From Inonotus obliquus (lineage: Eukaryota; Basidiomycota; Agaricomycetes; Hymenochaetales; Hymenochaetaceae): a stretch of DNA of 64,000 bases. Positions 47,839 through 60,300 of this stretch are shown one piece after another (the stretch's first letter is position 1; every line of letters starts with the position of its first letter). Position numbers and translations under genes: made by a program. The stretch is taken from the NCBI GenBank assembly GCA_032164295.1, contig JAJHTX010000002.1, positions 434,001 to 498,000 of the forward strand. The letters run 5' to 3'. Below the pieces are notes generated by a model, which ran no database searches, was not told where the DNA came from, and saw nothing but the letters and a program-made list of their open reading frames with translations.

Positions 47839-49136
47839 TTACACCTGCTCAAAGGCCTTCCCACCAGCAGCGGCATCTAGGTCAACGACCTCCTTGAGAC
47901 CCATGACTTCGAAGAAAGCTTTCGGATCCATTCCTTGAGCAGATGTGAAGTCTGTACCGGTCTTCTTGAGGGAGGCCATCGCAGCGCGGATTCCATGTAC
48001 TGCAGCAACACAGGAGACGAGGGAGAAGACTGTTGAACATGTGACATCAGTACGAGCCCAATCAAGTATTGCATCTGACTTACTGATAATCTTTGCGCCC
48101 ATTGCCTCGGCCTCGTTGCAGGTGAACGACGGGGTAAGACCACCTGAGATGACATTGACCAGGACGGGTTTCGGTGCAAGTGCTTTCACGGTCTGTTCCA
48201 GCAACTCCTGTGTCTTGACGCCCTCGATAAAGCAGACGTCTGCACCAGCGTCAGCGGCGAGTTTGAGTCGTGCAACTGCCTCATCCATGCCAAGCACTTG
48301 AGCCGAATCTGTGCGGCCAATGATTACAAAGTCTGAACCGCCGGGTATCGAGTCACGGGCGATGACCGCCGCACGAATGCGTGTGACGAACTCCTCGCGG
48401 GAAACAACCTGCTTGCCCATGAGGTGGCCGCAGCGTTTCGTCTGCACTTGATCCTCGATGTGCATAGCCGCAACCCCTGCTCGGTCGTATTTGTATACTG
48501 TACGGGCAACGTTAGCGGGACCGCCGAACCCCGTGTCAGCGTCGGCGATGACGGGGGTGGACGGACTGATTCCGCAAACCATCTGAGCAGCTTCGGCGAA
48601 ATCGTTCAGAGTAGCAATAGCCAAGTCTGGCATACCGAGGCGAGAGGCGGTCGTAGCTGCGCCACTGGAAGGTATCATCAGATCAGACTGATGGAGAAGA
48701 CACGCAAACGCTACTAACCTCTGATACAAGCAGTCAAACCCTGCTTCAAGGGCACAGCGCGCACTGATACCGTCGCAGATTCCTGGCGCCACCTAAGTTT
48801 GAAGTAGGAAGATGAGAAGATGAAATAGGTACTAAGTATTAGACAACTTACAACGATGCCAGGCCTCGCGAGCATTTGACGAAGGCGGGTGGCCGGATTA
48901 GGAGACAGGGGACCTTCAAGGAAGTTCTTAGGGTCAAGACGGGGGTTGTAGTATACTCCGGGGGCATGATCAACAGGCGAGGATGGAGTCTCAGGAGTGG
49001 AGCCTTCGGTCCACACCGACAACTCTCTGGTGAGGATGGGGGCGGGTGCTGACGCAGGGACAGATGCCTGAATGGGGATTGCACCGTTGTCGTGCCCGTT
49101 AGATGCAGTCTGGGATTCCTTGCCAGAGTAGATCAT
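47839..49136 (-). CDS. Isocitrate lyase/PEP mutase superfamily enzyme (oxaloacetate hydrolase or methylisocitrate/dimethylmalate lyase type)
   Basis: Enzymes of this group cleave C-C bonds in 2-hydroxy or 2-keto diacids; fungal oxaloacetate acetylhydrolase makes oxalate. After a Pro/Ala-rich leader (MIYSGKESQTASNGHDNGAI) the frame reads TRLRQMLARPGIV|VAPGICDGISARCALEAGFD, YQ|SGAATTASRLGMPDLA, PVIADADTGFGGPANVARTV (metal-binding Asp pair), MHIEDQVQTKRCGHLMGKQV (catalytic Cys in KRCGH), DFVIIGRTDSAQVLGMDEAV, ADAGADVCFIEGVKTQELLE and LVNVISGGLTPSF. It ends DAAAGGKAFEQV. Introns near 48665-48717, 48794-48851 and 48037-48089. The long leader could be a targeting or regulatory extension. The motif set does not settle which reaction it performs. 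Confidence 0.82.
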
Positions 49137-50385
49137 GGTGAAAAATATCAAGAAGAACGCGAAGGTGCTTGGAAGTACTGCTGAGGCAGAGATGTGACTG
49201 GGAGGTTGTGAAGTAACTTCGATGCTAGATCTGGGTTCGTTGTAGGTCCCTTTATATCATCTAGTCTTTACAGTTTAAGGCTGCCTCCAAGGAATTTGAG
49301 TTCAGTAAAGAACTAAAAGTTGTTGAGATACTCACAGTAGGGAGTTCCATGGATAAGCGACGCAGTTAAAGCGGAGAGAACGAAAGAAACCTCTTGCAGA
49401 GGGGCCGGAAAGTACAAACGCCGTCGTTACCCTGGGTAGAAAGAACATATTCTTCCGAGACGTTGCTTGCTTTAACAGACCATACTCACGTGCGGAACTG
49501 GGTTCCATGCGCAATTAGACACTCTCGTTCTTGGCATCGGCAGCGTCCTTGACGGCAGCTGAAAATTTAGCGACAGACCTGCCCTCTGACGTCTTCTTAT
49601 TCGTCCTTTCGCGTGCAGCGAGTCGCAGGAGAAGCCGCAAGATGATGAAATTTGCGGAAATTATGCGGAGAAAGAGTGGCCAAGGATATGTGGTAGCCAC
49701 TTGGACCAGCCTCTTGGACCAGCCTTCTCAGTGATCGGAACCCGGGCGCCCTGGACCTCGCTCACAGGGGCCGAGCATGAGTGCTTCAGCAGCCGTAAGA
49801 GTAAAGCACTTTTCCAAAAGCCCCGTGCAATGCACTGCACGATGGCTTCGAACTGGCCCGGACAACACAGCAGACTCGTGAGAACCTCCGAAGTTCCGGT
49901 CCTGACTCGAGACTCTGTTATCAAGATCCGCGCGAAAGTCGAAGGAGGACGTGAATGCACCCGTTCAGGAGCGAGGAACGCGAAAGAACTATCGCGGTAG
50001 TCACGCAATCAGATAGCCACGGCGCAGAAGAAGGTCTTGGCAACACGTAGGATCGCTCACACGCGAGACACGATGCTTTGTGAGGGAGTTCGTGAACTTT
50101 TTGTCGGTCGAGGACGGATGGACCTACTGAGGGCGCTTGCTCTCACTCAAATTGTTCGCACGCCTACTGCGAAGAGTGCGGTCGTAACACATACCTTATC
50201 TCTGTTGATTACAGAACGTTCACAATGAAATGAGAGGCTTTAAAGAGACTTGAATATCGACGTGAATGGAAGCTTAGAGTTGGAAGTTATGTTTAAGGTT
50301 TGAACCGTGACTGTGAGAATTCTAGTCTATAATTGGTGTGTGCCTTATCGACTCGTCCTTCTCTGCGGGTGCACTTTGCTCCAAC
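49137..50385. other. Divergent intergenic region with weak open frames
   Basis: About 1.25 kb. On the minus strand two frames (about 49515-49700 and 49661-50008) might form a small gene with a hydrophobic segment (WPLFLRIISANFIILRLLLR) and a basic tail, but a stop codon in the linking frame requires an intron I cannot place confidently. A 12-bp word (ggctggtccaag on that strand) is repeated in tandem near 49705-49735. Not annotated as a gene. Confidence 0.4.
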
Positions 50386-52047
50386 ATGTCCTCCTCGTCG
50401 ACGAGGTCGGGTAATTTAAAGCTCGACGGGCTTCCTCTATTCGCGTCTACACCAAGGACGAGATTAAAATCCTTGTACTCGGATATCTCGCGCCAGAAAA
50501 CGTCAAACCCAGCGGTTTACTCTTCAAACGTCGAATGGTGGAAGAAAACGTTGAGCACCCTTGTTGTCCAGGGGTTTCAGGCAGGAACCTCTGATGTATT
50601 GATCCTACACGCTGGCCCAGAGCTCATCGAGACTCTTCGGCAGGAAGGCGTCGGAAAGCCCCTTGGCCTTGCCGCGGTCATCGTACGTGCCCTTGCCTTT
50701 CGATTTCGTTCCCCATTCTCATGCGGCCTTCCTAGGAAAGGCTGAGTTGCGGGGTAATTGCTCGTTAATTCCGATCGACGAGTTCATGAACGCCACGGTA
50801 TCAGTATACGATCAAGGATCACTAGCATTCAGGGTCGCTTCCCACGCAATAGGCAAGCCACTGTGGTGGGCGTTGGAACAACTCAGTTTGGTGGATTCGG
50901 AACGCGTCGAATCGGAGATATTATTATGGAAGAAAGTAAAAGGCAACTATGTTGTGCTGGAGAACGTGGAAAGAGCTGCAGAGGCCGCGGTAAACACGTT
51001 CCGCCAGCGCGTGACCTTGTCACCCGCAGATTCCTTGTATTCCTTCGAATCCTTCAGAAGAGAATTTAGCAAACCAAGCGCAGTGCTAGAACATTCTGCT
51101 TTATCGGAACTCGACACACGAATTCTTGTCAAGTTCTTAGAGCGGGACAAGAGGATCATCGTTACTGAAGGGGATGTGAGTCATAATCTACTTTCCTTCG
51201 CAATTACAAATTCCTAAAGCTTCGTCTCAGGTGATCAAGGTCATCAACCTTTTGGACTCTGGGTCACCAGGAAAAATCACCAGCTTAGACCGAGGAATAC
51301 TGGAGTTGAAGACTGCCATGGAGAACATGGAAGAGCAAACCGAGCTCCTCAATAAGAGAATAGCTGAGTACGCCAAGTTCGATCCATTAGCTCTATTTTT
51401 GTCCTAATTGGATCCCATGCAGCAAATCACAGAAGGTCAAAGAATATCTTGGCAAGGATCGGAAGGATGTTGCCATGACACACCTGAAGTCACGCAAACT
51501 GTACGAAAACCTCCTGAGGAAACGGCTCGACTCCCTGGAGATCCTCCAATCCACTCTCATTCAGGTCGAAACGGCCGCTCAAGACGTTGAGGTAAGCCGA
51601 AGATAATTATTCAAGCCTCCCTCCCAAAACTAAAAGAATGCAAATCGGCAGATTATGAAGCAGTATGAATCTTCTACCGCGACCTTGCGTGCCATACTCT
51701 CACACCCTTCCCTACAACGAGAAAAAATTGATGCAACAATGGACGCCATGGCCGAGGCTTCAGCTGAACAACGGGAGATCGATGAAGCTATTCGTTCCGG
51801 TATCATTCAAACTAGCATAGAATCCGAGGATGAAGATGAGCTTCAAGCGGAGCTCGCGGGACTCGTGGCTGAGGTCCAGAACGAACAGAACGAGCAGGAG
51901 GAATTAAGGGAGTTAGAAGCTGCGTCTACGGCAGCGGTCTCCCTGCCGTCCGTTCCGTCAGGTACGCTGATAAGTGTCGTTAGTGGGGAGGACCTTCACG
52001 TCCGTGCGGAGATGTCCAATCGTGCGAAATCATCTGTCGCACAGTGA
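50386..52047 (+). CDS. CHM7: ESCRT-III Snf7-family protein, CHMP7/Chm7-like
   Basis: ESCRT-III adaptor that in other eukaryotes acts at the nuclear envelope in membrane surveillance and sealing. The N-terminal half is a winged-helix-like region (VEWWKKTLSTLVVQGF, ELIETLRQEGVGKPLGLAAV|I, AELRGNCSLIPIDEFMNA, LDTRILVKFLERDKRIIV). The C-terminal half is Snf7-like: a coiled coil (LDRGILELKTAMENMEEQTE, LLNKRIAE), KSRKLYENLLRKRLDSLEIL, STLIQVETAAQDVE|IMKQY, EKIDATMDAMAEASAEQREI, an acidic DEDELQAELAGLVAEVQ and a short tail. Introns near 50680-50742, 51175-51230, 51370-51420 and 51591-51652. The fused winged-helix plus Snf7 layout separates CHMP7 from the shorter ESCRT-III subunits. Confidence 0.82.
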
Positions 52048-52347
52048 GATACGCCGAAGCGTGGCGTGATATCTCCGGCGTAGCATACGTTAACTGTAGG
52101 ACCTAGACACTAACGTCCGAGGAATATCGCCGACAATTTTACTTTTCATATACTGACCATTTTGCACTGTACATTATCGCACTGATCTTGCTTTCGACAC
52201 AAATTAATTGTTGTTTGTTGTGAGGACTAGAGGGTCTGTGCCCATGAATATAGATGTCTGTGATGTGATGAATGTGGTGTCTACAAAAACTATGTCTTAC
52301 TACTTGAAATGTGATCAAAGCGTCTGTCTGAAGAAATAGGGATTCCG
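52048..52347. other. Convergent intergenic region
   Basis: About 300 bp between two 3' ends; nothing seen. Confidence 0.5.
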
Positions 52348-54018
52348 TCATTTGCCCATTGAACTTCTCCTACTCTTCCGCTGTGCCTCGTAGAGCCCAT
52401 AGATACTATAGGTAGGGCTGCGATAGTCTGGATCTGCATTTGCCAGTGCCATTTGAGAAAGAGATGGCATCGGGGGAGGAGAAGGTACGCGAGGTGGGCG
52501 ATCGTTGACTCGACCTTTTGTGCCCTTCTTCCCTGACGGCTCACTCGCGAAGGGGTCACCTGAACGCAGGGTATTGAATGTTGCAGTGGAAGGGAACTCC
52601 TGGAGCATGAGATCCCCGAGCGCACTATGCGTTGCCGACGGGCTCGGCATCTCCGACACTCGTCCATGCGCAACTGAAAGAGAGTCATCTGGATAAATTG
52701 ACACCGGAGAGAAGCAGGATGAGGGAGGAGGGGGGGATCCCAGGCCTAGGGCAGATGTAAGTGCCTTTGTGTCTCGGTCGCGCCTTTCTTGGTCCTTTAC
52801 AGACAGTATGGCATATGGGAAGGGTTCTTCCTTTTCCCGCAAGCACGAACTGGATGGAGTGCGTTGGTGAGACCCTTGAGAAGCCCGAGACGGTGCGTTC
52901 TTGCGACCGGCTCTCTGGAAGTTATCACCCGAAGAGCCTGAAGACTTCATTGTGCTCTTCGGCTTTCCTGAAGCCGACACAGGGCCTGACGCCTGATATT
53001 GGACTTCAGTGTTCGTTTGTATTGGGGAACTGATATCTGTGTCGCCGTATATTGATGTAGTGGTCGATCTCCTACGACTGGGCTTCCCTTCTGCCTTCTT
53101 GTCCTTTACTTTACTGGCCGGCTGGTTAGCGCTTGTCACTGTTTGCGGAGGTATCGGAAACTCCAGAGCGGCCCCTACCGTGGTGGGAGGCGCCAATGTC
53201 GTGTAAACCGAAGCAGGGGATAAGGTTGCCGAAACTGGTCTACTAACGGCAAAGTTGGTCGTCGCAAGTGTTGACTGCCTCTTCTTCTGTGTTTTCTCGG
53301 TGACCATTTCGGTACCTCCGCTCAAAGGCCTCCAACCAGTTCCCTTATCAGTCCTGGCGTGAGAGCTGAGTAGATTATTAAAAGAAGGGTCTGGCCATAT
53401 GCCTCGCGAGAATCGTTCTTTACCCCCGAAGAGTGGAGAGTCTTGAAGGATCGGAGCAGAAGGTCTAGGAATAGTCACCCGGCCGTGACGACGAATGAAG
53501 TATCTGAGAAACATAAGAGCAGATAAAGCTAGAACAATGGCGCCAATTGCAAGCAGAACTATAACATGTACTGGCAAGCGCCTAGAGGTGGTAGTCGAAG
53601 ATGCCGTCTGTGCTGTCCCATCCATCACGCTATTCGTGACTGACGAGGTTGATTTAGCAGGGATCCAGACCGTCGTAGTTGATTGGAAGTGGGTGATCTG
53701 ACTAGAAGCCAAGGAGAATGTAGGCAAGACAGTGAGAGTAGTACGTATAACAGTGCCTGTTGAAACGGAGTCCGCAGGAATAGGATCTGGGATAGCAGTT
53801 GCTTGGACTTCGTTGTCCTCAGCACCAGAAGTTTCTTTGTTCTTTCTGGAAGTAAAACTGAACGTATGAGATCCGTTATCCGATTCCTGCGATTGTATTT
53901 TATCCTTTCCGCCTGGCTGGTTCTTCAGGTGCGGATGTTTGCCTCCCTTAGATTCAGGACTGGTACTCTTATTCCGAGAAGCAGTGGCACGAATTAAAGA
54001 GAGAATATATGGGGACAT
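52348..54018 (-). CDS. Ser/Thr-rich single-pass membrane protein, intronless
   Basis: A 556-residue uninterrupted frame, starting MSPYILSLIRATASRNKSTS. The first ~145 residues are Ser/Thr/Lys-rich without a clear cleavable signal peptide. A single membrane helix lies at about 149-173 (PVHVIVLLAIGAIVLALSAL). A long Ser/Pro/Arg-rich tail follows with several short polar patches and ends RKSRRSSMGK. Such architecture (Ser/Thr-rich outside, one helix, long disordered cytoplasmic tail) is frequent among fungal cell-wall or surface sensors, but no domain is recognised. A TA-flanked repeat element sits about 140 bp upstream of its start. Confidence 0.7.
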   Translation of the reverse strand: MSPYILSLIRATASRNKSTSPESKGGKHPHLKNQPGGKDKIQSQESDNGSHTFSFTSRKNKETSGAEDNEVQATAIPDPIPADSVSTGTVIRTTLTVLPTFSLASSQITHFQSTTTVWIPAKSTSSVTNSVMDGTAQTASSTTTSRRLPVHVIVLLAIGAIVLALSALMFLRYFIRRHGRVTIPRPSAPILQDSPLFGGKERFSRGIWPDPSFNNLLSSHARTDKGTGWRPLSGGTEMVTEKTQKKRQSTLATTNFAVSRPVSATLSPASVYTTLAPPTTVGAALEFPIPPQTVTSANQPASKVKDKKAEGKPSRRRSTTTSIYGDTDISSPIQTNTEVQYQASGPVSASGKPKSTMKSSGSSGDNFQRAGRKNAPSRASQGSHQRTPSSSCLREKEEPFPYAILSVKDQERRDRDTKALTSALGLGSPPPPSSCFSPVSIYPDDSLSVAHGRVSEMPSPSATHSALGDLMLQEFPSTATFNTLRSGDPFASEPSGKKGTKGRVNDRPPRVPSPPPMPSLSQMALANADPDYRSPTYSIYGLYEAQRKSRRSSMGK

Positions 54019-54156
54019 CTTTGCCTGCCAAGCTTCGGTTTAAACGAATGGACGGCCCAGGAAAATACAGTCCCGCAGGGCCAGAAGTGAGGCGAAAGTA
54101 TTGGTCGCGGCCGGCGCTCTTAAGTCGAGGATATGTGAGAATGGTAAGTTGAATTA
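54019..54156 (-). promoter_or_regulatory. Short upstream region bounded by an inserted element
   Basis: The 138 bp directly upstream of the Ser/Thr-rich membrane protein gene, ending at the TA flank of the element at 54157. Core promoter elements were not identified. Confidence 0.4.
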
Positions 54157-54517
54157 CTGTATACGTCTGTATGGTGCAACTGTAACGGTAACGCTGCCTT
54201 GGTTGGGTTGCTTGGTGTAACGTGTAACGTGGGGTCCAGGTTGCCGCGTTACAGGGTATATATTACTAAAAAACTTAGAAAAGCTCCAAAAACGAAAGCT
54301 ATTTGTCCAAAATAGGTAAGTTGACCTTCCCCTTACAGCAAAGCCAAGTCTAATACGGCAGAAAGTAAAAATTATATCGTAATTTTCACGGTTCAATGTG
54401 TGTCCCGTTGTTGCCTGGTTGCCTAGAACAGGACGTGTAACGCGCAACTCTGCCTTGGTTGGCCATTTCGTTGCTGTAACGCACCCCGTCTGGTTGCACC
54501 CGTACAGACGTATACAG
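54157..54517. mobile_element. Second MITE with TA target duplication
   Basis: A 361-bp element whose left end CTGTATACGTCTGTATGG, then TGCAAC, is matched in reverse complement by the right end (GTTGCACCCGTACAGACGTA, then TACAG). There are only a substitution and a one-base gap in about 24 bp. TA flanks at 54155-54156 and 54518-54519. Internally the direct word CTGCCTTGGTTGG occurs near both ends, with several GTGTAACG-like repeats. No coding capacity. Its sequence is unrelated to the element at 44118, so it is a different family. Confidence 0.8.
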
Positions 54518-54762
54518 TATCTGACTGACAAGCAGAGTCACGGGGGAAATATTATGTAATCAAATCTAGGCAGTGATTAGAGCCTGAGCATCAGACACTT
54601 TTGCCAGTGACCGCGTCCTCCTATGCACACAATTCTTGCCAACCCTCATCCCAGATAGGAACTGTAGCATCGGACCAAAGGCGTATTCTAATCCGAGCAT
54701 ACTCATGACTGTGTCCGTATAGACTCGTTGCATTACGACCGTTTATTCTCTTGCATACTTGA
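54518..54762. other. Intergenic, nothing recognised
   Basis: About 245 bp between the MITE and the 3' end of GAA1. Confidence 0.5.
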
Positions 54763-57202
54763 CTACGACAATGCACAAGCAACGGCCGCCTGCAACAGTA
54801 TGGGTACGCATATGATCGAAACGAATGGAGCGAACCACACGTCGAGTACGCTCCAATCCCACAACGAGGAACGGTTCACGAAGAACGTCAGAACCAGCAT
54901 CGCATGAGCTACAAGAATAAGATGCTTGATATCCCGAGCGTATCGCGAATCAGATTGCGAAGGGAGAAGAAAAGTTAGAGGAAGGATGAGAATCAAGCAA
55001 AGTAAAGCAGACAGCGAGAAATTAAGCAGGGAGATTACAGAGACAATTGTTGATGAGAAGCAGAGAACGATGGCATGAAGAACAGCAGATGTGGGTGCAA
55101 TGTCAGGTGATGAGTGGGAAGTGTCCACTCGCGTAGCAATCACGGCACAAAGATTTGATAAAACTAAGAATTTCCCGACCTATAAAAGACCAGTCAAAAG
55201 AATGGTCTCAAGCAAGTGATTCTTCTTACCCCAGTGATGGCATCAATGGGTCTAAGACCCAGACTCAATAGCCCATCGGAGAACACCCAACCGTTGGAAG
55301 AAACGAAGAAATACAGAGCTCCCAGCGCGTGTGTAGCCAGCATGGCGAGAAGGGACTCCATGACTGGCCGTTTTCGACGGACCCAGTCATCGGAGGTATC
55401 CTCCTTTGTAGGCTTCTCTGAGGCTTCCTTGCGCCATCCAGCATTGACCCAAACGCGCAGACCACTGAACATGGTTGCGACACTTATCAAGATTACGCTC
55501 GGGAGGTAATGGCCGATCTTGAGGAAAGTCCTGGGCGTCGTTAATACATAAAAGAAGAAAGAAGCGTGCAGACGCTCGAGAAGGTTGTTCATTGTGCGGA
55601 GTGTCGATTCAATAGTTCTACAACCGGGAAAATCAGTCATGAACACACGTGAAGGAAGGTCGGCTTACTTTCCGATGGTATAAAAGCCATGAGGCCCATC
55701 AGCAGGGACCGCGAATACCGTTATGGCATCTATTCGGTATCTAATGAGCCATTGAGTGACAATGTCGTTACAGAATATCTAAACGGTTCTGACTTGTGAT
55801 ACAGGGCATGAACGCCACTGCCCTTTCCAGAAGCCTGATAATACATATGCCGAGCAATATTCCTAGCCCGCACCAAGAAATCCAATGAAATCGGATTCGT
55901 CCGAATAACAGACGGTAACCATGATGGCGGATACAATTTGTTGTCTGAATCCCTTGGATTAAGATGATCGTACAGGATTACGGGCACCCCACCAGTATGC
56001 TTTGCGATGGTCCATAAAGAATTTATGAGATCCTGATTAGGCAACCTGCCATTCAAACCCTCTAAAAGAAATGAGTCGATACTGGAGAAATAAGGCCTTA
56101 GGGCGAGAGCGCACCATGAAATACACCAAGGTGGGAGAAAGAGTGGCCTGGATAGTCGATGTTTAGCGCGGTCCAGATCGTACCGGACGTGAGGTTGAGC
56201 TCGCGAGTTTCCAGATCTAGTTGCACGGATGAGCCTCAGTCAACCAATGAAACGATAAGTATTGCCCTACTTGACTGGATATCGCCGTGATATGCCGACA
56301 ACCAGGCCTGCATCCCAGTCAAGTGATCGTCAGCTATGACAAAGACGATATCCTTTGCCCAATGCGAATAACCTTGGGAAGTAAATTAGTTTAAGCAAGC
56401 AATATCAAAGGGGACAAACCCCGCACGCTTGACATGGGATGCTAACGCAAGCAAAGTTGCGATACCTCTCAGATTCGGCTTTTCTCCGCCCATTAGACTC
56501 TTCCAGGATGCACTGAGGACCATGGCTTCTGTACCAGACGTACGGGGCGCCGAAAAGATACCGTACGAGTTCACACCAGTTAAGACCTAAACGCGTTTGG
56601 CATGACGAAACATGTTTCTTGTTGATGCGAAGTGACTTACCCCGTTTGCTGTTGTAAAGTTATAGGGCTGCGTGGCTGCGTGAAGACCAAGCATCTCGAA
56701 CTCATGTTTTATATGTTCTGCTCGCCTGTGGATTGTGTCAGAAGAAAAGTAACTTGAGATAATGATTATAGCTCACTCGGTACTGCTAGTATTGTTGCTT
56801 CTCAGAATTTCAAGGCTGGCTAAGTATTGATCTGCGCGGTGTACTTCTCCCCAGTTCCAGTATGTATTGACCTGTGGTTCAGATGGAATCAGCTCGGCCT
56901 CAGTGTCGTTGATGGTACACCCACTTGGCCGGGCTGAAGGGCATTTTCATCAATGTAGACACCTCGTCCAAGCAGCTTCGACGGTAGAAACGGTATCCAT
57001 GCATACCCGATGATGTACAGTAGCACACTATGCGTACTTCAGAGGCAAGAAAGTGAGTGAGAGAAACTTGATTGACGCACCAAATATGAGGCAACCGTCT
57101 AGCCAGAAACGACGAGAGCTTGCGCCGCCTTCGAATACGAGCGGTTCTCATATTTCCGAGACCATGTTGTAACTTCGCTTTGAGTGCTGCCAACGGCGCC
57201 AT
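54763..57202 (-). CDS. GAA1: GPI transamidase subunit GAA1
   Basis: ER membrane subunit of the complex that attaches GPI anchors to proteins. The N-terminus MAPLAALKAKLQHGLGNMRT is followed by basic residues and a first membrane segment. The lumenal domain contains VYIDENALQPGQV, NSYGIFSAPRTSGTEAMVLS, ATLLALASHVKRAGYSHWAK-like sequence, IVFVIADDHLTGMQAWLSAY, IWTALNIDYPGHSFS, GLNGRLPNQDLINSLWTIAK, then KGSGVHALYHK and YRIDAITVFAV, PADGPHGFYTIGK|TIESTLRTMNNLLERLHASF. The tail has several membrane helices (LPSVILISVATMFSGL, SLLAMLATHALGALYFFVSS, AIVLCFSSTIVSVISLLNFS, LPLTFLLPS). Conserved GAA1 blocks are all present. About ten short introns. Divergent from the deubiquitinase gene with 129 bp between starts. 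Confidence 0.87.
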
Positions 57203-57331
57203 GCCTTGAGAAAGTCGTAATACAAGGGCTGAAGGGTGGCGCGTCGAGATCGCGTCGCAGGCAGGCGTGACTCGCGTCTACCACCATCTTATCCACTCAT
57301 CCTTCTTACTCTCTGATGCTTTTCCCCTACA
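57203..57331. promoter_or_regulatory. Compact bidirectional promoter between GAA1 and USP48-like gene
   Basis: Only 129 bp separate the two divergent start codons, so both genes must share or overlap promoter and leader sequence. No specific motif was assigned. Confidence 0.6.
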
Positions 57332-60300
57332 ATGAGGGAAAAGCGCAAACGTAATACTCCTTCAGGAGCAAAAGGCCTCTCAGCGGGCGAAAAGCTGAAC
57401 CGTAACCGACTCCTTGCGGAATGTGATTTACGGTGGAATTGGATTGGAACGGAAGTTAATCACGTCTCAGAGATAACTCAGAACCACTGTATGCGAGCAG
57501 CTGGGCTGGCTCTGTTTGGATCGAGGCGGCCTTGTCAGAATAAGTTTACGAAGCGGAGTCGACCACTACCTCAACAAGCACCCGTCGATTTGGAGGATCT
57601 ACAAGATGTTATTGTTATTTCGGATGGAGAAGACGAAATCCTCTGCAACAAGAGGCGATGCAAGGATAACCCGTACTGTTTAAACTACGTGGGGCAGGAG
57701 AAATGGGAGGATGAAGGTACGGCATTGCAGCGTGTCTTGTTCGATTTCGTAAATTCATATTGATATTCATGGACATAGACACGGCTGAAGAGGCATTTCT
57801 TAAACTGCATGTTAAGTGCGAAGATCCCCATTCACGGTCAAGGGGGCTAAATCCCGTTGGTCTGAAGGTGAGCAAGAGTGGACTTCAAACATCTCGTTCC
57901 TTTAATTCTTATGAATGGATTCCAGAACCTTGGAGCCACCTGTTATGCTAACGCATTCATACAAGTATATGCCCACCTTCTAAGTTCTGCTTGTGACTCA
58001 CACGTTTCAGGTCTGGTTCCAAGATCTAGCCTTTCGCTCTGGTGTTTATAGATGCCAGCCTTCTCCTGGAAACAGGATCAAGTTCAAAGACTCGCCAATT
58101 TTTCAACTGCAAGTCACTTTTACGGCTCTCCAAGAGGGGAAATTATCCGTCTTCAACCCTATAAAGCTCGTTGAGAGCTTGCGATTGAGAACTACTGAAC
58201 AACAGGACGCCCAAGAGTAAGTGTGCTCCTTGTTCACTCCACCTTGGAACTGATGTCGCGTCATTAGGTTTTCGAAGCTTTTCATGTCTCATCTTGATGA
58301 CGAGTTCAAAAAACAGAGTGACCCTGCGCTCCGCCCGTTAATTTCAAACCAGGTAATTCGTGGCATTATTTATCCGTTTATGATCTGAGCTGGTTTGTCC
58401 AGTTTGAGGGGAAGATTGTCAATGCGACCGTCTGTGACACTTGCAAAACACGTTCGGAAAGGGAAACTCCTTTCCTCGAACTCGAGGTTAATCTTGAAGT
58501 ACTCATTCCTTTTTCTCCCATAGTCCGTTAGAAAGTTGACTTCCCCGATTGCAGAAGAGCGGTGTTCTGGAAGATCGTATCGCTTCACTATTGGCACCAG
58601 AAAGACTAGATGAGAACAACAAGTATACCCTTTCACGCGTTCTGACCCGTGCAATCACATCTAATTCTCTGATAGATATTTATGTTCAGTATGCAATAGT
58701 CTCCAGGATGCCACTCGGTATACCGAAATCCACAGCCTGCCGCCAGTCTTACACATTTCTCTCCTTCGCTTTGTCTACGATCTTACGACATACGAAAGGA
58801 AGAAATCGAAGCTTCCCCTGAAATTTCCGCTGTACCTTGACATGAATCCGTTCCTTCAACCTACGGATTTCCATAGAACGGTGGCGGATGATAAAGGCCA
58901 ACCAGAGATCTACGAGCTTCGGGGCGTGTTGCTACATAAGGGACCAAGTGCTTATCATGGGCATTATGAGGCGCAGGTTTACAATCAAGAGTAAGTGTTA
59001 CAAGACTAAAATGATCGATAAGACATATTTGTAATCGCTCATGAAACTCGCAGAAGGAAGAAATGGTACCAATTCAACGACGAAGTTGTCACCCCTCTTT
59101 CTTCATTCTATTCCCCGAAGCCGACTCCAACCATAAGCAGTGAACCAATCATTATTGAAGACGACAGAGACAGGTTAGCTTCCACAACCGTAAGGTGTAC
59201 TGCTTCTCTGAGACCTAACTACAGTCAAAGACCTGCGAAGCGCCAGAAGCGGGCAGCGACTTCTCGCAGGGTGGAAGACAGCGAAGATGAGGAATCTGTT
59301 CCGTGAGCATCAAATTATCATTAAAAATAGGATGGTTCCTAATGTTGTGAAGTCGCCCCAAGGAAGTCAAGTAAGATAAGGTGCTTCTCAAATGACGCCT
59401 TTCTGATGGATGAATGAAGGTACTTGAGTTCCAAAGATGCATACATGCTGATTTATGCACGACGAGAAGACCCAAAATTAGCGAGTACAAAGCCCCTTAT
59501 CCCACCACCGGATGCCCTTGAGGTAGTCGAGTCGTCAAACGAAGCTCATGAGAAAGCATGTTTAGAGTACGATGCTCTGTAAGTTGATATAATCAACATC
59601 GCTGACGGGCACCACTAAAGAAGCTCAAAGGAGGGAGGAGTTGAGGGCAGAGTTCATGAGGACAAGGAAAATGGTGCAAGATATTTACTTGTCCTGGGAT
59701 GTTACAAATGCCTCCGAGGTGAGCATAGTCGTAATTTGGCTCAGTTTCTCAGTGATCATTTGCTCTGTAGCCCAGTGTAGTTGTGAGCAAGACTGCTCTG
59801 GAGAATTGGATCTCAAGTCCGCTCAAGCAGCCAGAAGGCTCGGCCGATCAAGAAAACGTGGACGAAGAAGTGAAAGAGCAGCCGCCAGATAACGAGCATG
59901 GTATTGCAGATTCGCATGCCGAAGTAGAGCTTCCCGACAAGTTGGCGATGGACAGTAGACCCTCTTCATTGAAAAACAAGATCGTCGACAATACTGATCT
60001 GCTTTGTCCGCATGATCTGGACGGCCAGAAGCAAATTCTAGACCCAAAACGAGTCAAAGACATGAAAGTCATATCAAGGGTACGTTCGTACCCAGCTTTC
60101 TGGGACGGTAATCTTACATATAGAGTTAAGGTTGCTCGAAACAAGTTCTTCGAGAACGGTTTTTCACTGACGCCGGAATTCACTGTGGAGAGCGTTTGTA
60201 AACGTTGTGTCGAAGACGAATTCTTAGGTGCGCCCTTTTCCATGATGAGTTGCATCGTTCTCTGATAGTGCCTTTAGAAAAGCTTTATCAAATAGAGCAT

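Noticed and set aside
48424..48717. 97-codon plus-strand frame
   Set aside because: Antisense to the isocitrate-lyase-family gene with no independent support.
49515..50008. Possible small minus-strand gene with a hydrophobic segment
   Set aside because: The two frames are separated by a stop and no confident intron links them; left as an unannotated stretch.
50290..50350. tRNA B-box-like word (GGTTCAAACC on the minus strand)
   Set aside because: No A-box, acceptor stem or cloverleaf could be formed around it.
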